A DNA stretch of 64,000 nucleotides from Rhizomys pruinosus (GCA_009823505.1 VZQC01004719.1:405206-469205), one strand, 5' to 3'. Positions 47,857 through 59,765 are shown, counted from the stretch's first letter. Notes: generated from the sequence alone by a model not told the origin. Numbers and translations: made by a program.

Positions 47857-48725
47857 TATTTTTAGACATCATTCTTGTGAGTTTTGCTCATAAAAGACAT
47901 TTTAAATAACTTTTGCTACAATCAACTTTTCTAAAATATTTTTAACACATTTATTGAAATTTTGTGCATTTTATACATCATTTCTCATTCCAATCTAGAC
48001 TTATCTCCTTTTCCATGTCCCCCACCCCACCTGAGTTCATGCACTCTGCCACTTTGAAAAACTTTGCATCTGTTTTCTTAAATGCCATGATTTCATTTTC
48101 TACTAGTTTTATTAGAAAATTAGAAAATTATAACAAAATAAAAAGTATTTTTAGACATCATTCTTGTGAGTTTTGCTCATAAAAGACATTTTAAATAACT
48201 TTTGCTACAATCAACTTTTCTAAAATATTTTTAACACATTTATTGAAATTTTGTGCATTTTATACATCATTTCTCATTCCAATCTAGACTTATCTCCTTT
48301 TCCATGTCCCCCACCCCACCTGAGTTCATGCACTCTGCCACTTTGAAAAACTTTGCATCTGTTTTCTTAAATGCCATGATTTCATTTTCTACTAGTTTTA
48401 TTAGAAAATTAGAAAATTATAACAAAATAAAAAGTATTTTTAGACATCATTCTTGTGAGTTTTGCTCATAAAAGACATTTTAAATAACTTTTGCTACAAT
48501 CAACTTTTCTAAAATATTTTTAACACATTTATTGAAATTTTGTGCATTTTATACATCATTTCTCATTCCAATCTAGACTTATCTCCTTTTCCATGTCCCC
48601 CACCCCACCTGAGTTCATGCACTCTGCCACTTTGAAAAACTTTGCATCTGTTTTCTTAAATGCCATGATTTCATTTTCTACTAGTTTTATTAGAAAATTA
48701 GAAAATTATAACAAAATAAAAAGTA
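47857..48725. repeat. 289-bp tandem triplication
   Basis: Three copies of a 289-bp unit start at 47857, 48146 and 48435. I see no differences between them, and each gives the same 72-codon frame (MHFIHHFSFQSR...) except that the last is cut by the array end. The unit holds a pyrimidine block (CCATGTCCCCCACCCCACCT) resembling a reversed L1 3' UTR. The frame is not a gene. Perfect identity means a very recent expansion or an assembly error. Confidence 0.95.
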
Positions 48726-48833
48726 GTTACCAAGAGCAATAAAAGTATTTTCCTTGTATAAAGAAAAATTAAATTAAAAAATTACAGAAATATGAATTTC
48801 ATTTATTATGGCTATATAAAATTCTATTGTGTT

Positions 48834-49062
48834 GGGCTGGAGAGATGGCTCAATGGTTAAGAGTACTGGCTGCTCTTGCAGAAGACTTGGGCTTGATTCC
48901 CAGAACCCACATGGCAGCTAACAACCATCAATAACTCTAGTTCCAGGGGATCTGATGCCCTCCTTTGACCTCCATTATCATTTCATGACATGGGTACACT
49001 TATACACATGCAGGTGTTACACTCATACACAGAAAATAATAATAAATACAATATTGAAAAAG
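48834..49062 (+). mobile_element. B2 SINE
   Basis: Head GGGCTGGAGAGATGGCTCAA, B-box-like GGCTTGATTCCC, single CTAGTTCCAGGGGATC block. TCTATTGTGTT (48823-48833) and TCTATTATGTT (49063-49073) are the target duplication. Confidence 0.93.
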
Positions 49063-49073
49063 TCTATTATGTT

Positions 49074-49460
49074 AATGTGCTATATTTATCATTCTGTTAA
49101 TGGACTTGAATTTTCTCATTTTTCATTATTTCAGACGTATCTTTTCCCTCTTCAGGCCTTTATAATTCTTCCTGTGCCTTCTCATCAGTCCCCTCATTGT
49201 TCTTGAATTCTTACTTACCATGCTGTGCACTTCTGTTACAGTTCCTTCATGATTTCTTTTGAAAGAAGAGCTTTCCCTTCATTGAAATGTCATCAGCTTT
49301 ATAAACTCTCAGGACACTTACCACATTCTAGCTCATTCTGTGGCATTGGATGATTAACATGGGAGAAGTGTGCCTTCCTCTATTCAATAAATTACAAAAT
49401 AAATGTTGCGTATTCATTTGTTGAACGAATAACTGAATAGCACACAGAAGCCTTCTCTCT
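49074..49460. other. No recognised feature
   Basis: No repeat or exon was recognised. Confidence 0.4.
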
Positions 49461-49875
49461 TAGCTCATTTGTGTTTCTGTAGCACAACACTTGGGACTAG
49501 TTAATTTATAAACAGCAGAAGTTTATTTAGTTCATTGTTCTGAAGCCAAGAGTATGGTGCCTGCATTTGGCAAGCATATTCTTGTTAGGCCATCCCACTG
49601 AAGAAGGTAGAAGAGGAAAGTGAATGTGTAAGAAGCTGAGTGGGCAAGAAAGCCAAACTATCACTGTGAAGAATCCATTCCTCTGCTAATGGGAGAGCTC
49701 CATGTTATCAAGTTTTAGAGCCAACTCATACCTTTGTTGTATTAGAGATTGTTTCCAACGCAGGAACTTTAGAAGGCCCATTCTAACCACAGCATCCACA
49801 ATGGAACCTCTGCATTTATACTCAGAAAAATGATGACATGTGCTAGAGTTGATAGTACCTCTTGACAATGAAGAC
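49461..49875 (-). mobile_element. MaLR-type LTR (MST/MLT1-like), old
   Basis: GTTAATTTATAAACAGCAGA, AGTTTATTTAGTTCATTGTT and CTGAAGCC...ATGGTGCCTGCAT follow the order of reversed MST/THE-type MaLR LTRs (TAATTTATAAAG..GAGGTTTATTTGGCTCA..GGCGCCAGCAT). It is strongly diverged. Confidence 0.55.
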
Positions 49876-50180
49876 CCAGCTTCTCTTTATGTATTTTATG
49901 TGATATTTCTAGTAGTTGAGGAGGAGTCTACATGTGCTGTGAGTCTAAACATCTTTATTAGTTGATTAAATAACTGAGATGTTCTGAGTAAAAATATATA
50001 TATTTCTATTTAACATTTTACATTTCTCAATACTGGTTTCTTTGATGATTATACAATTATTTAATTATGCTGGGCAATATGATGCATCTTGGAATTAATT
50101 TATGTTTTTATAGAATACAGTCCAATTTAATACTTATAAAATTTCTATACCCAGAAAAATGCAACCAAGACATAGAATAT

Positions 50181-50412
50181 AGGGCCTAGAGATAGCTCAT
50201 CAGTTAAGAGCACAGCCCAGTCTTGTAGAGGACCTGCGCTCAGTTCTCAGCATACACATGGCAGCTAACAACAGTCCTTAACTCCAGTTCCAGGGAATCC
50301 AATGCCCTCTTCTGACCTCTGTGGGTATCGCACAACATGGGTGCACTTATACACATGCAAGCAATACAGTCATACACATAAAATAAAAAAGTAAATAAAA
50401 TATTCAAAAAGT
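50181..50412 (+). mobile_element. B2 SINE
   Basis: Head AGGGCCTAGAGATAGCTCAT, body with CTCCAGTTCCAGGGAATCC and A-rich tail. CATAGAATAT (50171-50180) and CATAGAGTAT (50413-50422) are the target duplication. Confidence 0.9.
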
Positions 50413-50639
50413 CATAGAGTATATGCCAAAAGTTTATGAATATATGTTGAATATACAAAATAGAAATTTTCATGGAGAGATTTGTGTGGTTTTGAAGTAT
50501 CACTTAAATCTATGAATTATAGGTGAATTATCAGAGTATATTCACTAAATAAATAATGTTTGGTTGGTTCTAGATATAAAATATCAAGAAAAGTTTTCCT
50601 GATGTATCAATTTGGGGTATATATTTAAAGGAATAAAAA

Positions 50640-51030
50640 TCGGAATATAATATTGTTGCTTGCACAACCATGCTTAGTGTGGCACTATTACAGTAGCCAA
50701 GTCCTAAAGTCAGACTGCTTGCCTATCAACAGAAGACTTAATCACAAAACACACAAAACACGGTGCATATGCTGATGTAATACCATTACTATATAAAGAA
50801 GGATGAAAATATGCTATCTGTGAGAAAATGATTGGAAATGGGGATCTTCCTGTTAAGATAATCCAGACCCAGAAAGATAAATATTGCATATTTTCTCTCA
50901 TATGCAAGACCTAAATTTGTTTTAAAAGAAATGTAAGTAGAAGGAAGATAATTTGGGAGAAGGAAGTCAAGGAAGAAGCACAGACAGTGGTGGGCAATTA
51001 TATCCAAAGCACACTGCATGCAACTGAACA
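50640..51030 (+). mobile_element. Old L1 fragment, ORF2 end
   Basis: Blocks such as GTGGCACTATTACAGTAGCC, CCTATCAACAGAAGA, CCAGACCCAGAAAGATAAAT and ATTTTCTCTCATATGCAAGA correspond in order to the end of mammalian L1 ORF2. It is strongly diverged. Confidence 0.65.
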
Positions 51031-52469
51031 TGCAGTGAGTCAGCAGATGGCCCTGATCACTTTGTTAAAAAGTCAGTTTTAAATAAATTTTTATTCAGCA
51101 ACTTTAGGAAATTGGAGTGAATTTTCCATTTGGCTTGGGTTTGAGATGCCCTGAGTGCAGGTGAGACTGGTATAAGGAGACTAATTCCTTCTAGAAGCAA
51201 TCACAGGTGTACAGTCTTGTCAGTGGTCTTTGCTTTTCCAGTTCACTCATTATTACACAGGGAAAAAAATCATTGAACATGTGATCTATAGTTCAAGCTT
51301 AAAAGAATTCAGGATGTTTCACACATGCATATCCTTCATATTTATTTTTTTGCTTGGTTACCATGCATTGTTCATATAATCATCTTTAAAACATGTAGGT
51401 GACTATCTGGATGCCCTCCCAGCCTCCCCACATTTTCTTTGTACTTCCCTCTCTCCCCCTTCTTAGTCCTTTCTTAGAGAATAAAACCTCTGATACAGCC
51501 ATTCATTTTAAGCACACATCCCATAGGGTCTCTGTGTCACAGCTGGGGTGGTGTTCAGACATCACAAGTGACTGATATTAATAAAGAACATGATACCTTT
51601 CGAATAGCTTTCTTCCCAGGCCCAGGAACTCAACAGTAGCTTGACAGACAGGTGTCAAGTATGAATAGTCACACAGAACTGTAAATTCAGTGAGGAAAGA
51701 AGCTGCTGCAATTCCGACTCAGAGGATAAGGAAAGAACAGGAGAGATTGTGTCAGCTTCATAACACCTGCCACAACTAACAGTGGATAAAACTGTAGCTT
51801 TTGGAAAGGAGTCCATGGAAAGATGGCCATTGACCCTGTCTGTCCTTTGACCCATGTGCCAATCCTTCCAAAAGAAGCTGAGCAAGTGACAGTCTTCAGC
51901 TGTAAGTATCCTGAGATATACATTTCTTGGATTAAATTCAGGTGGATGCATGAATGACTGAAGTTTGTCTTCTGGAAGAAGTTTTGTATAAAAGACGGGG
52001 AGGGTGTGAAGGAAGAGGAACAATGCATTTGGGAATGGAGGGACATGGGCAGGTGACTAAGGCAGGAACGGGACTCTGCTATGTTCAAAGACAAATCCTG
52101 TCTACTGGAATTGTCCTAGGCCACAGAGCTCCATTTACATAGACATTCATGGAATTGCCTGGGACGAATCAACCTGACTGAGGAGACTGACTGAAGTGTG
52201 ACAGGTGAGCCCTGAGAGGGAAGACATTGTGCTCATACATCATTGGAGTAGGCAACAAGATGGAGGAGTTGAAAAAATTGTCAGAAGACAAGGAGTTGCA
52301 TGCCTCAGGAGTGGAAGATGTTCTAAAGAGATGTGTGGATTGTGGCATGAGAGAATCGGCACTCACTAGGATTGGGAGACAAAAATTAGAGCTGAAGACT
52401 CACAATGACAACTTCCTTGATATTTTTTTTTCCTGTTGATTATATTAGAGATCATTATTTTTAATTAAT
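51031..52469. other. No repeat recognised
   Basis: Mostly non-repetitive by eye. Two overlapping minus-strand frames of 122 and 135 codons at 51655-52094 have no recognisable domain and arise because the plus strand is purine-rich. A plus-strand frame at 52227-52439 is discussed as a weak observation. Confidence 0.4.
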
Positions 52470-52695
52470 TTATCAACTAATTAATTAATTTTTATGTGTA
52501 TGAGTGTATTGCCTGCATTTATGTAGTGCACCTGTGTTGTGCAGTGCAGGCGGAGGTCAAAACAGGGCATCGGATACCCTGGAATTGGAGTTATTGATGG
52601 TTATTAGCTACCATCTGAGTGCTAGGAATTGACCCTGGGTCTTCTGCAAGACCTGCCAGAGCTGTTAACAGCTGAGCCATCTCTCCATCCCCTAG
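52470..52695 (-). mobile_element. B2 SINE
   Basis: Reverse B2 with an AATTAATT-rich tail, GCCTGCATTTATGTAGTGCA, GGGTCTTCTGCAAGACC and end GCTGAGCCATCTCTCCATCC. Confidence 0.9.
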
Positions 52696-52875
52696 AAATC
52701 ATTATTTTAGGGCTTGTGTTTGCATCTAGAGTCAATTCCAGAGCTAGCTAGATTCCTAATGAAAATGAAATAAATGATCAGCTACTTGTGTTTTTTGCAT
52801 TGTTTGTTTTTGCTTTCACATTTCTACTGTACAGATGCTTTATTTTACAATGCACAAAATCCTATTTTATTCTTT

Positions 52876-53322
52876 TAAAAATATTTTATTATTTTTTAAA
52901 ATTTTATTCATTTTTGTATGTGTATGAATGTGCTGTCTGCATGTAGGTTAGTGCACACGTGTTGTGCAGTGCTGCAGAGGTCAGAAGAGGGCGTTGGATT
53001 CCCCTGGAACCGGAGTTAAAGACGGTTCTCAGCTGCCATGTGGGTGCTGGGAATCAAACCCGGGTCCTTTGCAAGAACAGTTATTTATTATTTTTATCAT
53101 ATGTGTATGATTGTATTGCCTGCATATGTGTAAGTGTACCCATATCATGATATGTCTGCAGAAGTCAGAAGAAGGCATTGGATTCCCAGGAAATGGAATT
53201 ATGGACAGTTGCTAGCCACCATGTAGGTACTAGGAATCAAACCTGGGTCATCTGCAAGAGTAGCCAGTGCTCTCAACCACTGAAACATCTCTCCAGGCCC
53301 ATATTCTTAACAGCTGGGAATT
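52876..53322 (-). mobile_element. B2 SINE split by another B2
   Basis: Tail and body at 52876-53080 (GCAGAGGTCAGAAGAGGGCG, CATGTGGGTGCTGGGAATCA, GTCCTTTGCAAGAACAG). The missing head appears to resume after 53301 as ATTCTTAACAGCTGGGA. This implies that the B2 at 53081 inserted into it. The residual head is short, so this reading is tentative. Confidence 0.7.
53081..53300 (-). mobile_element. B2 SINE inserted in a B2
   Basis: Complete reverse B2: TATTTATTATTTTTATCATA tail, GCAGAAGTCAGAAGAAGGCA and head GTGCTCTCAACCACTGAAAC ending CTCTCCAGGCCC. Confidence 0.88.
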
Positions 53323-55835
53323 TATTTACTTTTGTTGTTATATGTAACTAATGAAGTAACACATTAAATACCATGGAGGCAGGGCTCATTGCAGTTCTTC
53401 ACAGTTCTGAAAACTGTTAGAACCCTGAGCACTGTATTGGCCTCTGAATAGCTAGCTTTGACTGTGATCCGATTGGCCTAGTGCCAGCTGGTGACAGATA
53501 TTAACAGGAGAATCATTAGGGCAACCACTCTTGCAGTTAAATGAGATCATGAGTTCCATATTTTAGAGAGTTCATTAATAGAACCGGATATCTGACAGTC
53601 TGGTTTGACAAATCCTGAAAATGAAAGAATGAATTCTTGCTAAAATGGCTGCTGCTAACAGCCCACATTTGTTAGTCTGTGTTATGTCCTCTGTGGATCT
53701 TTCCCAGGCAGGTGTGTAGTTATCATTTGTCTCTTTGTTACAGTATTTGATTCTTGTAGGAATATCAACTTTGAGGCATAGTTCCCCCATTTAATTCTTC
53801 TCATAAATATATTAATTAAATCCTTTTTTTATTTTTAAGTGCTTACAATTGGACAAACTGTGGCAGAAATGTCCCATTAAGGATATTATAGCTTTCTGCA
53901 TGAGCTCTGGATGACATGATCCCCACCCCTTTGGCAGGGCCTCCATCCGCTTCACAGAAAGGAATAAAAATGCTTGTATCTCAGCAACAGAGAGTATTGT
54001 GTGTGCTGTCATGCTGATGGGTCTGGAACAGGGGCTGCACTTGTAGGACTGCATTTGAACAATCAGCCAGGCAGGGCTCCTTTCTGTTCTCGAAAGGCAC
54101 CTCACTCATTACTGTGGGTAATGATTAGAAAATGAGCCTGGAGGGTGGAAAGACTCTGCAGATCTTTCAAAACTCCTGTTAAGACTCCTCCTCCATTGTT
54201 AAACCTTCCCTGTTCATTCCAACCCCTTGAAAACCACAGGCTCCGAATACTTGCACCATTTATTACTGAATACTCCCATTATGGCTTTTAATCAGGTGTG
54301 GTCTCTAATGTTATGAAAGTGTTCCGCTGTCCTGTGATGCGATTGTTCGACTGAAGTAGGAAGAAAACACTCTTTTAACTTCTCTCGTCTGCTCTGTGGT
54401 GTCTACCAAAGGCTAGTTCATAAATTCCAGGCTTGTTAGAATAAATTAAGTATAACCATTAATAGACATTTAAATAGTTTTAATTTAAAGCGTTATCTTA
54501 ATTAGCACGAACACTAAATGATCTAGTTATTAAGTACCTGATAGAATGGAAAATGAGTTCAACAGTACTTTTTTGGTCTTAGAGAGTATGTGAAAGAACA
54601 CATGTGGTCAAAATACAGTGAATTCCTTTTATATCAGTTAGAAGAGATGGTGTTTAATGATTCTTATCTCCTTTAGTTCATTTTTCTCTGAAGCATTTGA
54701 AAACAATGATTGTCTACTGCTTAGTGTGCTTTGGAATGCCACATGGTGGGGCAGGAATTGCCCCAGGTGCGAGGTATGTAACTTTAGAGAAAAGCCAAAC
54801 AAATTTAAAAGCAGGAAAGTGTAGAATGGTAGCTTTACCTAACAGAAGAAAAGTGAAGTAAAAATACTGGTTCAACGAGAGTTCCTCACAAGGTGTTGCC
54901 TCCTAACTGGAAGATTAGAAAAGGTGAGTATAGACAAAGGGATTCTGTGCTTCATTTGCATATAATCCTGTGACCCTTACTTGAATCCCTAAACTCTTCA
55001 TCTCCAAAGGACTCAACACTTTCTGCTTGTTCACTGATCCATTCATTCCAAGGTATTTTTTTCAGAGCCACTATGTCCTGGGAACAATGGAAGTAACAAG
55101 AAGATCTAGCAAGAGAGAAATGGATAAAATATTTGCTTTTGTGAATATTATAGTCTGGTACAATGTGTTCACCCTCTCTCTCTGTGTCTCTCTATCTATG
55201 TGTCTCTCTCTGTCTCTATCTCCCTCTTTCTCTCTGTGTGTATTGGGGAGAGTGCTTAAATAATTGAAAATATATAAAATGTCTAGAATGTGGATATATA
55301 ATAGCAACAAGTATCATTACTGCCAGTCACTAAAAATTATATTTATATATTTTTTCTTATAGTATGATAGCCCATACTTTATTACAAAATAAAGGAATTG
55401 GTAGATAAGAATTGTTATGCAAGAGCTCATAAGTGACACAACCTAGATTAAATATTAATTTATAATAAATGTTACCTTTCTTTACATTTTCCTTACAGTG
55501 CCCTTCCTGACTCACCTTTCTATCAGACCTGTACCATACAACAGTATTTCAGGAAAGCTATAATTCACTATGTAGCAAGGACAAATGGTCTTGGGATTAT
55601 GATTATTCAATTTAATGATTTTCCAGTAAAATCATTTCACAGTATAGCCTGTGCTCATGATCTGAGGCAGAAGCCAGGAGCTCTGGCCTCCAGCAGCTGA
55701 AAGAGCTCAAAGGTAGACGACTGTCATTGCACAGTGTGTTGTTGCTAACCTATGCTTCATTGGTAGGTTAAACACACTACTTTCTTTTTTTGTGTAATTA
55801 GGATGTAGCATATTTATTCAGATATGACTGCCTTC
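53323..55835. other. 2.5 kb without recognised repeats
   Basis: The longest stretch in the right half with no recognised repeat apart from a CT-rich run at 55171-55243. It includes segments of balanced composition (53390-54120) and an AT-rich part with several ATTA/TAAT motifs (54440-54540). A 97-codon minus-strand frame at 53812-54105 has no recognised domain. Confidence 0.45.
55171..55243. repeat. (CT)n-rich low-complexity run
   Basis: CTCTCTCTCTGTGTCTCTC-type imperfect dinucleotide repeat. Short frames here are low-complexity. Confidence 0.85.
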
Positions 55836-55839
55836 TGAG

Positions 55840-55946
55840 GCTGGAATTAAGGTGCCATCTGGCATTTAGTGAGCTTCTGGGGGATTCAAATATCTATCCT
55901 CATGTGTAAGACAAATGCTTTAAATATCAAGCCATCTTCCTAGGCC
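55840..55946 (-). mobile_element. ID/B4-like SINE remnant
   Basis: GGGGGATTCAAATATCTATC, GACAAATGCTTTAAATATCA and AGCCATCTTCCTAGGCCC resemble the reversed tRNA-like head of ID/B4 elements. Confidence 0.45.
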
Positions 55947-56540
55947 CTGAGTTAGTCATTTCAAGGGTAGATTGAGTTCTCTGGCACAGAAGATATGTTT
56001 TTATCACAACAGGCTCAGGTGATAGAGCTTTAGCAGAGATATCAGAGAACTTCAGGCTGCTAACTTTTCAGTGGAAATCTGGCAAGATTTCCCTGTCTCC
56101 CTAAATGGATGTGTTCCAATCGGCAATAGCATACAGCCCCCATCTGAAGGAAGTTCTGCCATGTCTCTAGAGTTTTACTAGGCTTCTCAATTTTCTTCTA
56201 CCTCAATCATGTGATCTTTAAACTACTTTTTATAACTGCAAACGATGCTTCTAATTTCTCTGATCATTTAGTTCTTCCTTGCTACATTATCCACACATAT
56301 AGTGATAAAAATACTCCACGATTATGGCAGACACAGAAGTGTGACCACTGTGTGTGCCATTGCACATGAGCTATAAGCCAATTCTCCTGATAAAAGTCTG
56401 ACAGACTGTGTGAAGCAGGTGTGAGGAGGGCCAGCCTTTACTTTGGTTATTGCTCAGATCATGCCAATTGATAATCATTAATTATTAAATTGAAAGTCTG
56501 ATGTGTGACACAAAAATCATGTCCTTAAATAAAAATGACA

Positions 56541-56792
56541 AGGCTGAGGATGTATCTCAGCTGATAAAGTGGTTTTGTAGCATGTACAGAGCCCTAGGTT
56601 TGATCTCCAACATCAAATAAAGCAGGCATGAGGCACACATTTGAAACCCTGGCATTTAGGAAGTAAAGGTAGAAGGATCAGAAGAAGTTCATGGTCAATC
56701 TTGGTTACAGAGCAAATTCAAAATCAGCCTGGGATACATGAGACCCTGTCACTAACTAACTAACTAACTAACTAAATAAATAAATAAATAAG
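56541..56792 (+). mobile_element. B4 SINE (ID-B1 fusion) with (AACT)n/(AAAT)n tail
   Basis: An ID-like head (GGCTGAGGATGTATCTCAGC, AGGTTTGATCTCC) joins a B1-like half (GGCATTTAGGAAGTAAAGG, CAGCCTGGGATACATGAGAC, CCCTGTC). The tail is a tetranucleotide run (ACTA then AAAT) at about 56753-56792. Confidence 0.8.
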
Positions 56793-56994
56793 ATTTATTA
56801 AGGTCTTACTATGTGAAAAATACTTTATACTTATTCTACAGAGGTGAGATTAAGGTACAAATGTTTGAAATGCTGACAAATTATTTGAATTCAATGTGAA
56901 ATGCTCTATGAACCAATAGCCAACCTTTGCTCTCTTTTGTAAGTTTTGGGTCCTAGACTGTGGCATATGGTAGGTAGGGCTTTGATCTAATTTT

Positions 56995-57150
56995 TTTTTT
57001 TTTTTTGTCTTTTTGAGACAGGGTCTCCCTGTAGCCCCAGCTGTTCTGGAACTCACTCTGTAGACCAGGCTGGCCTTGAACTCAAAAAGATCTGCCTGCC
57101 TCTCTGCCTCCCAAGTGCTAGGATTAAAGGTGTGTGCCACCACACACGGC
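56995..57150 (-). mobile_element. B1 SINE
   Basis: Poly(T), TTTTTGAGACAGGGTCTCCC, GACCAGGCTGGCCTTGAACT and end GTGTGCCACCACACACGGC in reverse orientation. TGATCTAATTTT at 56983-56994 and 57151-57162 is a 12-bp target duplication. The 97-codon minus-strand frame at 56850-57143 is translated B1. Confidence 0.95.
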
Positions 57151-57162
57151 TGATCTAATTTT

Positions 57163-58747
57163 ATGAAATGAGCAAAGTATAGTATAAGAGTTCACATATG
57201 TAAATATCGAGTTGAGCACATGGACGGCAACAATCAATACTCTTGAAGTTGAAATTGAAAATGAATTCGGGCTAAGCAAGCCTTACATCTACAGTTACCT
57301 GAGATAATGCCATCCGTTTATCTTTGGAACAGGCATGCGATTTTTGCATGTATCCTTTCATTTTGATCTCAGTATTCCTGGGAGAAAGACAGTGGGGCCA
57401 ATGTTACTCATTTTATAGATTAAATGGCAACAAAAGTTCAATGTAAATTTTCCAAGTTCTACAGCCAGTATGTGAAGAGTGGAATTCAGATACCTGATCC
57501 CATGTCTCTTCCTGTGCAAAGTAGTACAGTGTCTTCGTTTTCCATCAGCAGCTCTGCCTCACCAAATTAATGCAGGTGCTTTTTACACAAGCTTCTTTCA
57601 TTTGCTCTTTTAGAAGTTGAGGGAACATCCTCAAATCACTGTCCCCATTATTCAGATGTGTGAACCCTGAGTGTTTATGCCCCCCAAGGAAAATCAACGC
57701 TCATTCACAATGACTTCAGAATCCTGATAGAGCGTCCTAAATGCTATTACAGAGTTTAGATTCAGTGTACAAGGAATCTGTGTAGTTGGAAGAAACAGAG
57801 TAAGAATACCAAGACAGGATAGCGTACACATGGTCTTTCCACTCATTCACGAATGGTTCTTGGACAGTGATTGTATAAAGAGGGACAGGATGTGAAGCAT
57901 GCTGCCTTAGTTAGCTTGCTGATAGAAGTTGTCTCTTAAGTGTGCTTTAGTCCATATGGCAGAGCTCATTTCTGGGATGAGTGCTTTCTAAATCACAGGG
58001 TACTTTGTAGGGAAGGGAGCAGATTTTACAGGTGATAACCTGTCTGTGCCCTAGGGCAGGTACATTACTTCGTAACAAGAAGTTGATGCTTAACCTTTGT
58101 CTGGCCTCCAAAGCCCTCAGAGGCAGAAGCCAAGTAATTGCAGATATTTCAAGTTAATGTACCTTAAGGTCTTCAGACTGCCTAGCTTTGCCTGTTTTTC
58201 TAAAAGCCAAGCCCTTTAATAGTCAGGTAAAAATATTTAAGGAAGTGGACCAACAGAATTGTGATGATCCCTCTGTGGCAATTGGACTGATGCTCTGCGA
58301 GCTGCCTGATTGGGGCTGGTCAGGTTGTGCCTGTTGTCAGCTCAGGCAGGCGCTGAAGGCACTGTTCTTATTACCTTGTGCTGCTTTCACATTGTTCTTG
58401 CTCATCTAACAATGGAGAGGGATGTAGCTCCTATTTGTGGACCTAGCATTTACCTCCAGACCTAGAATCTTTAAGAAGACAATGGCTTCCTGATGGTTTG
58501 ACTCAAGGATCTGTCAGTACAAAATGGTTTGTATCCTCTCTCCTCCCTTGCTCCCTAACCTTTGCCTCATGTTCCTTATTCAAATCACCTCAAACTGATT
58601 TCTGAGAATAGCCTGTCTTTTCTCTTGACAGATATAATGCAACATTTCTGACATTATTGCTCTGGAGCCTCTAAAATCATCAAAAGGTTGCATAGTCAGG
58701 CCACTACTATTCAGTTCCTTTAGTGTCTCTTGAAGCAGCGAAAGCCA
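57163..58747. other. No recognised feature
   Basis: About 1.6 kb without a repeat or exon that I can support. Confidence 0.45.
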
Positions 58748-58928
58748 TACTGTCACTTTTCTGTTGCTGTGATAAAACTACCATGACCAAGGGAACTTAT
58801 AAAAGGAAGAGTTTATTTGAGCTTATGATTGATGGTTCCAGGGAATTGAGTCCAATGTGGTGGGGAGGCATGGTGGCCAGGGCTGGAGCAGAAAGCCAAG
58901 GTTGACATCCCCAATGAGCACAGGAAGT

Positions 58929-58980
<52 letters not shown>

Positions 58981-59141
58981 GAGACCTCAAGGCTTGTTAA
59001 ACTCAGTAAGCCCACCCCCAATGACATACTTCCTCCAGCATGGCCACACCTTCTAAGATCTCCCAGAACAGTGCCACCAACTGGGGACAAAATGTCTGAA
59101 TACTTAAAGCCTATGGGGGACACTATCATTTGAACCACCAC
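58748..59141 (+). mobile_element. URR1-like element with long (GA)n
   Basis: Starts TACTGTCACTTTTCTGTTGC, contains CTACCATGACCAAGGGAACT and GGCCACACCTTCTAAGATCT, and ends TGAACCACCAC. It is longer than the other copies because of a GA run at 58931-58977. Confidence 0.85.
58931..58977. repeat. (GA)n microsatellite inside URR1-like element
   Basis: About 23 uninterrupted AG units. Other copies have a few at this place: AGAGAGAGAGAG near 41565 and AGAGAG at 47550. Confidence 0.95.
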
Positions 59142-59683
59142 ACATACCTTTGTGAACACTAGGCTTGGCTCTCTCCTTAGTCATGCAGTCTATATTTTGG
59201 GAAATCTGATTTTTTTTTTCTTTTCATGCCTATTAAAAGTTCCCTTTCTTTTTTCTCCACAGGTTGCGGTACTTCAAGCCCTTTATGTTTTCACATTATA
59301 TTAACCCTCTTAGCATTTAACATGTAATATTATCTTCAATCCACATATTAGACCAGCTAGAATATCAGCTATGTTAGCATGAGTGATGGTGGACATTTAT
59401 TCACAGGACTGGCACAGAGCCACAAGGTTTTGGGGGCTTCTTGTCAGACCAATGTCTCCTTCATGACTGTGGAAAGTGAAACCCAGTGGAAGCTAATGTC
59501 TTGCTCAAAATAGTTTACTCAGTTGTTAGCAGAACCAAAATGAAATAAGTAATTACCAGGGATTTTGCCTGTCATTGCACTGTCCTTTCATCAAATTTAC
59601 ACATCAAAGACGAACTTGAAGTGGATGTGTTGACTTGTCTAATGCTTATTCAGTAGCTTGCAGAAAATCTTTGTTTTCTGGCA
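59142..59683. other. No recognised feature
   Basis: No repeat or exon was recognised. Confidence 0.4.
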
Positions 59684-59765
59684 GTGGTGGGGATCCAATC
59701 CATAGCCTTGCCTCCCACATGTGAGGCAAGCACTCAGTTACTGAGCCACATCCTTAGCCTTTTGA
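59684..59765 (-). mobile_element. ID-like SINE remnant
   Basis: GGCAGTGGTGGGGATCCAAT, TGAGGCAAGCACTCAGTTAC and TGAGCCACATCCTTAGCC are the reverse of an ID-type head. Confidence 0.6.

Noticed and set aside
47857..48725. CRISPR-like array of regular repeats
   Set aside because: Units are 289 bp and contiguous without unique spacers, in a mammalian genome.
47964..48742. Three identical 66-72-codon open frames in a row
   Set aside because: They are the same frame read from a 289-bp tandem repeat with L1-3'-UTR-like content. It is a repeat, not a gene family.
51655..52094. Two overlapping minus-strand frames of 122 and 135 codons
   Set aside because: They occupy different frames of the same DNA, have no domain, and arise because the plus strand is locally purine-rich.
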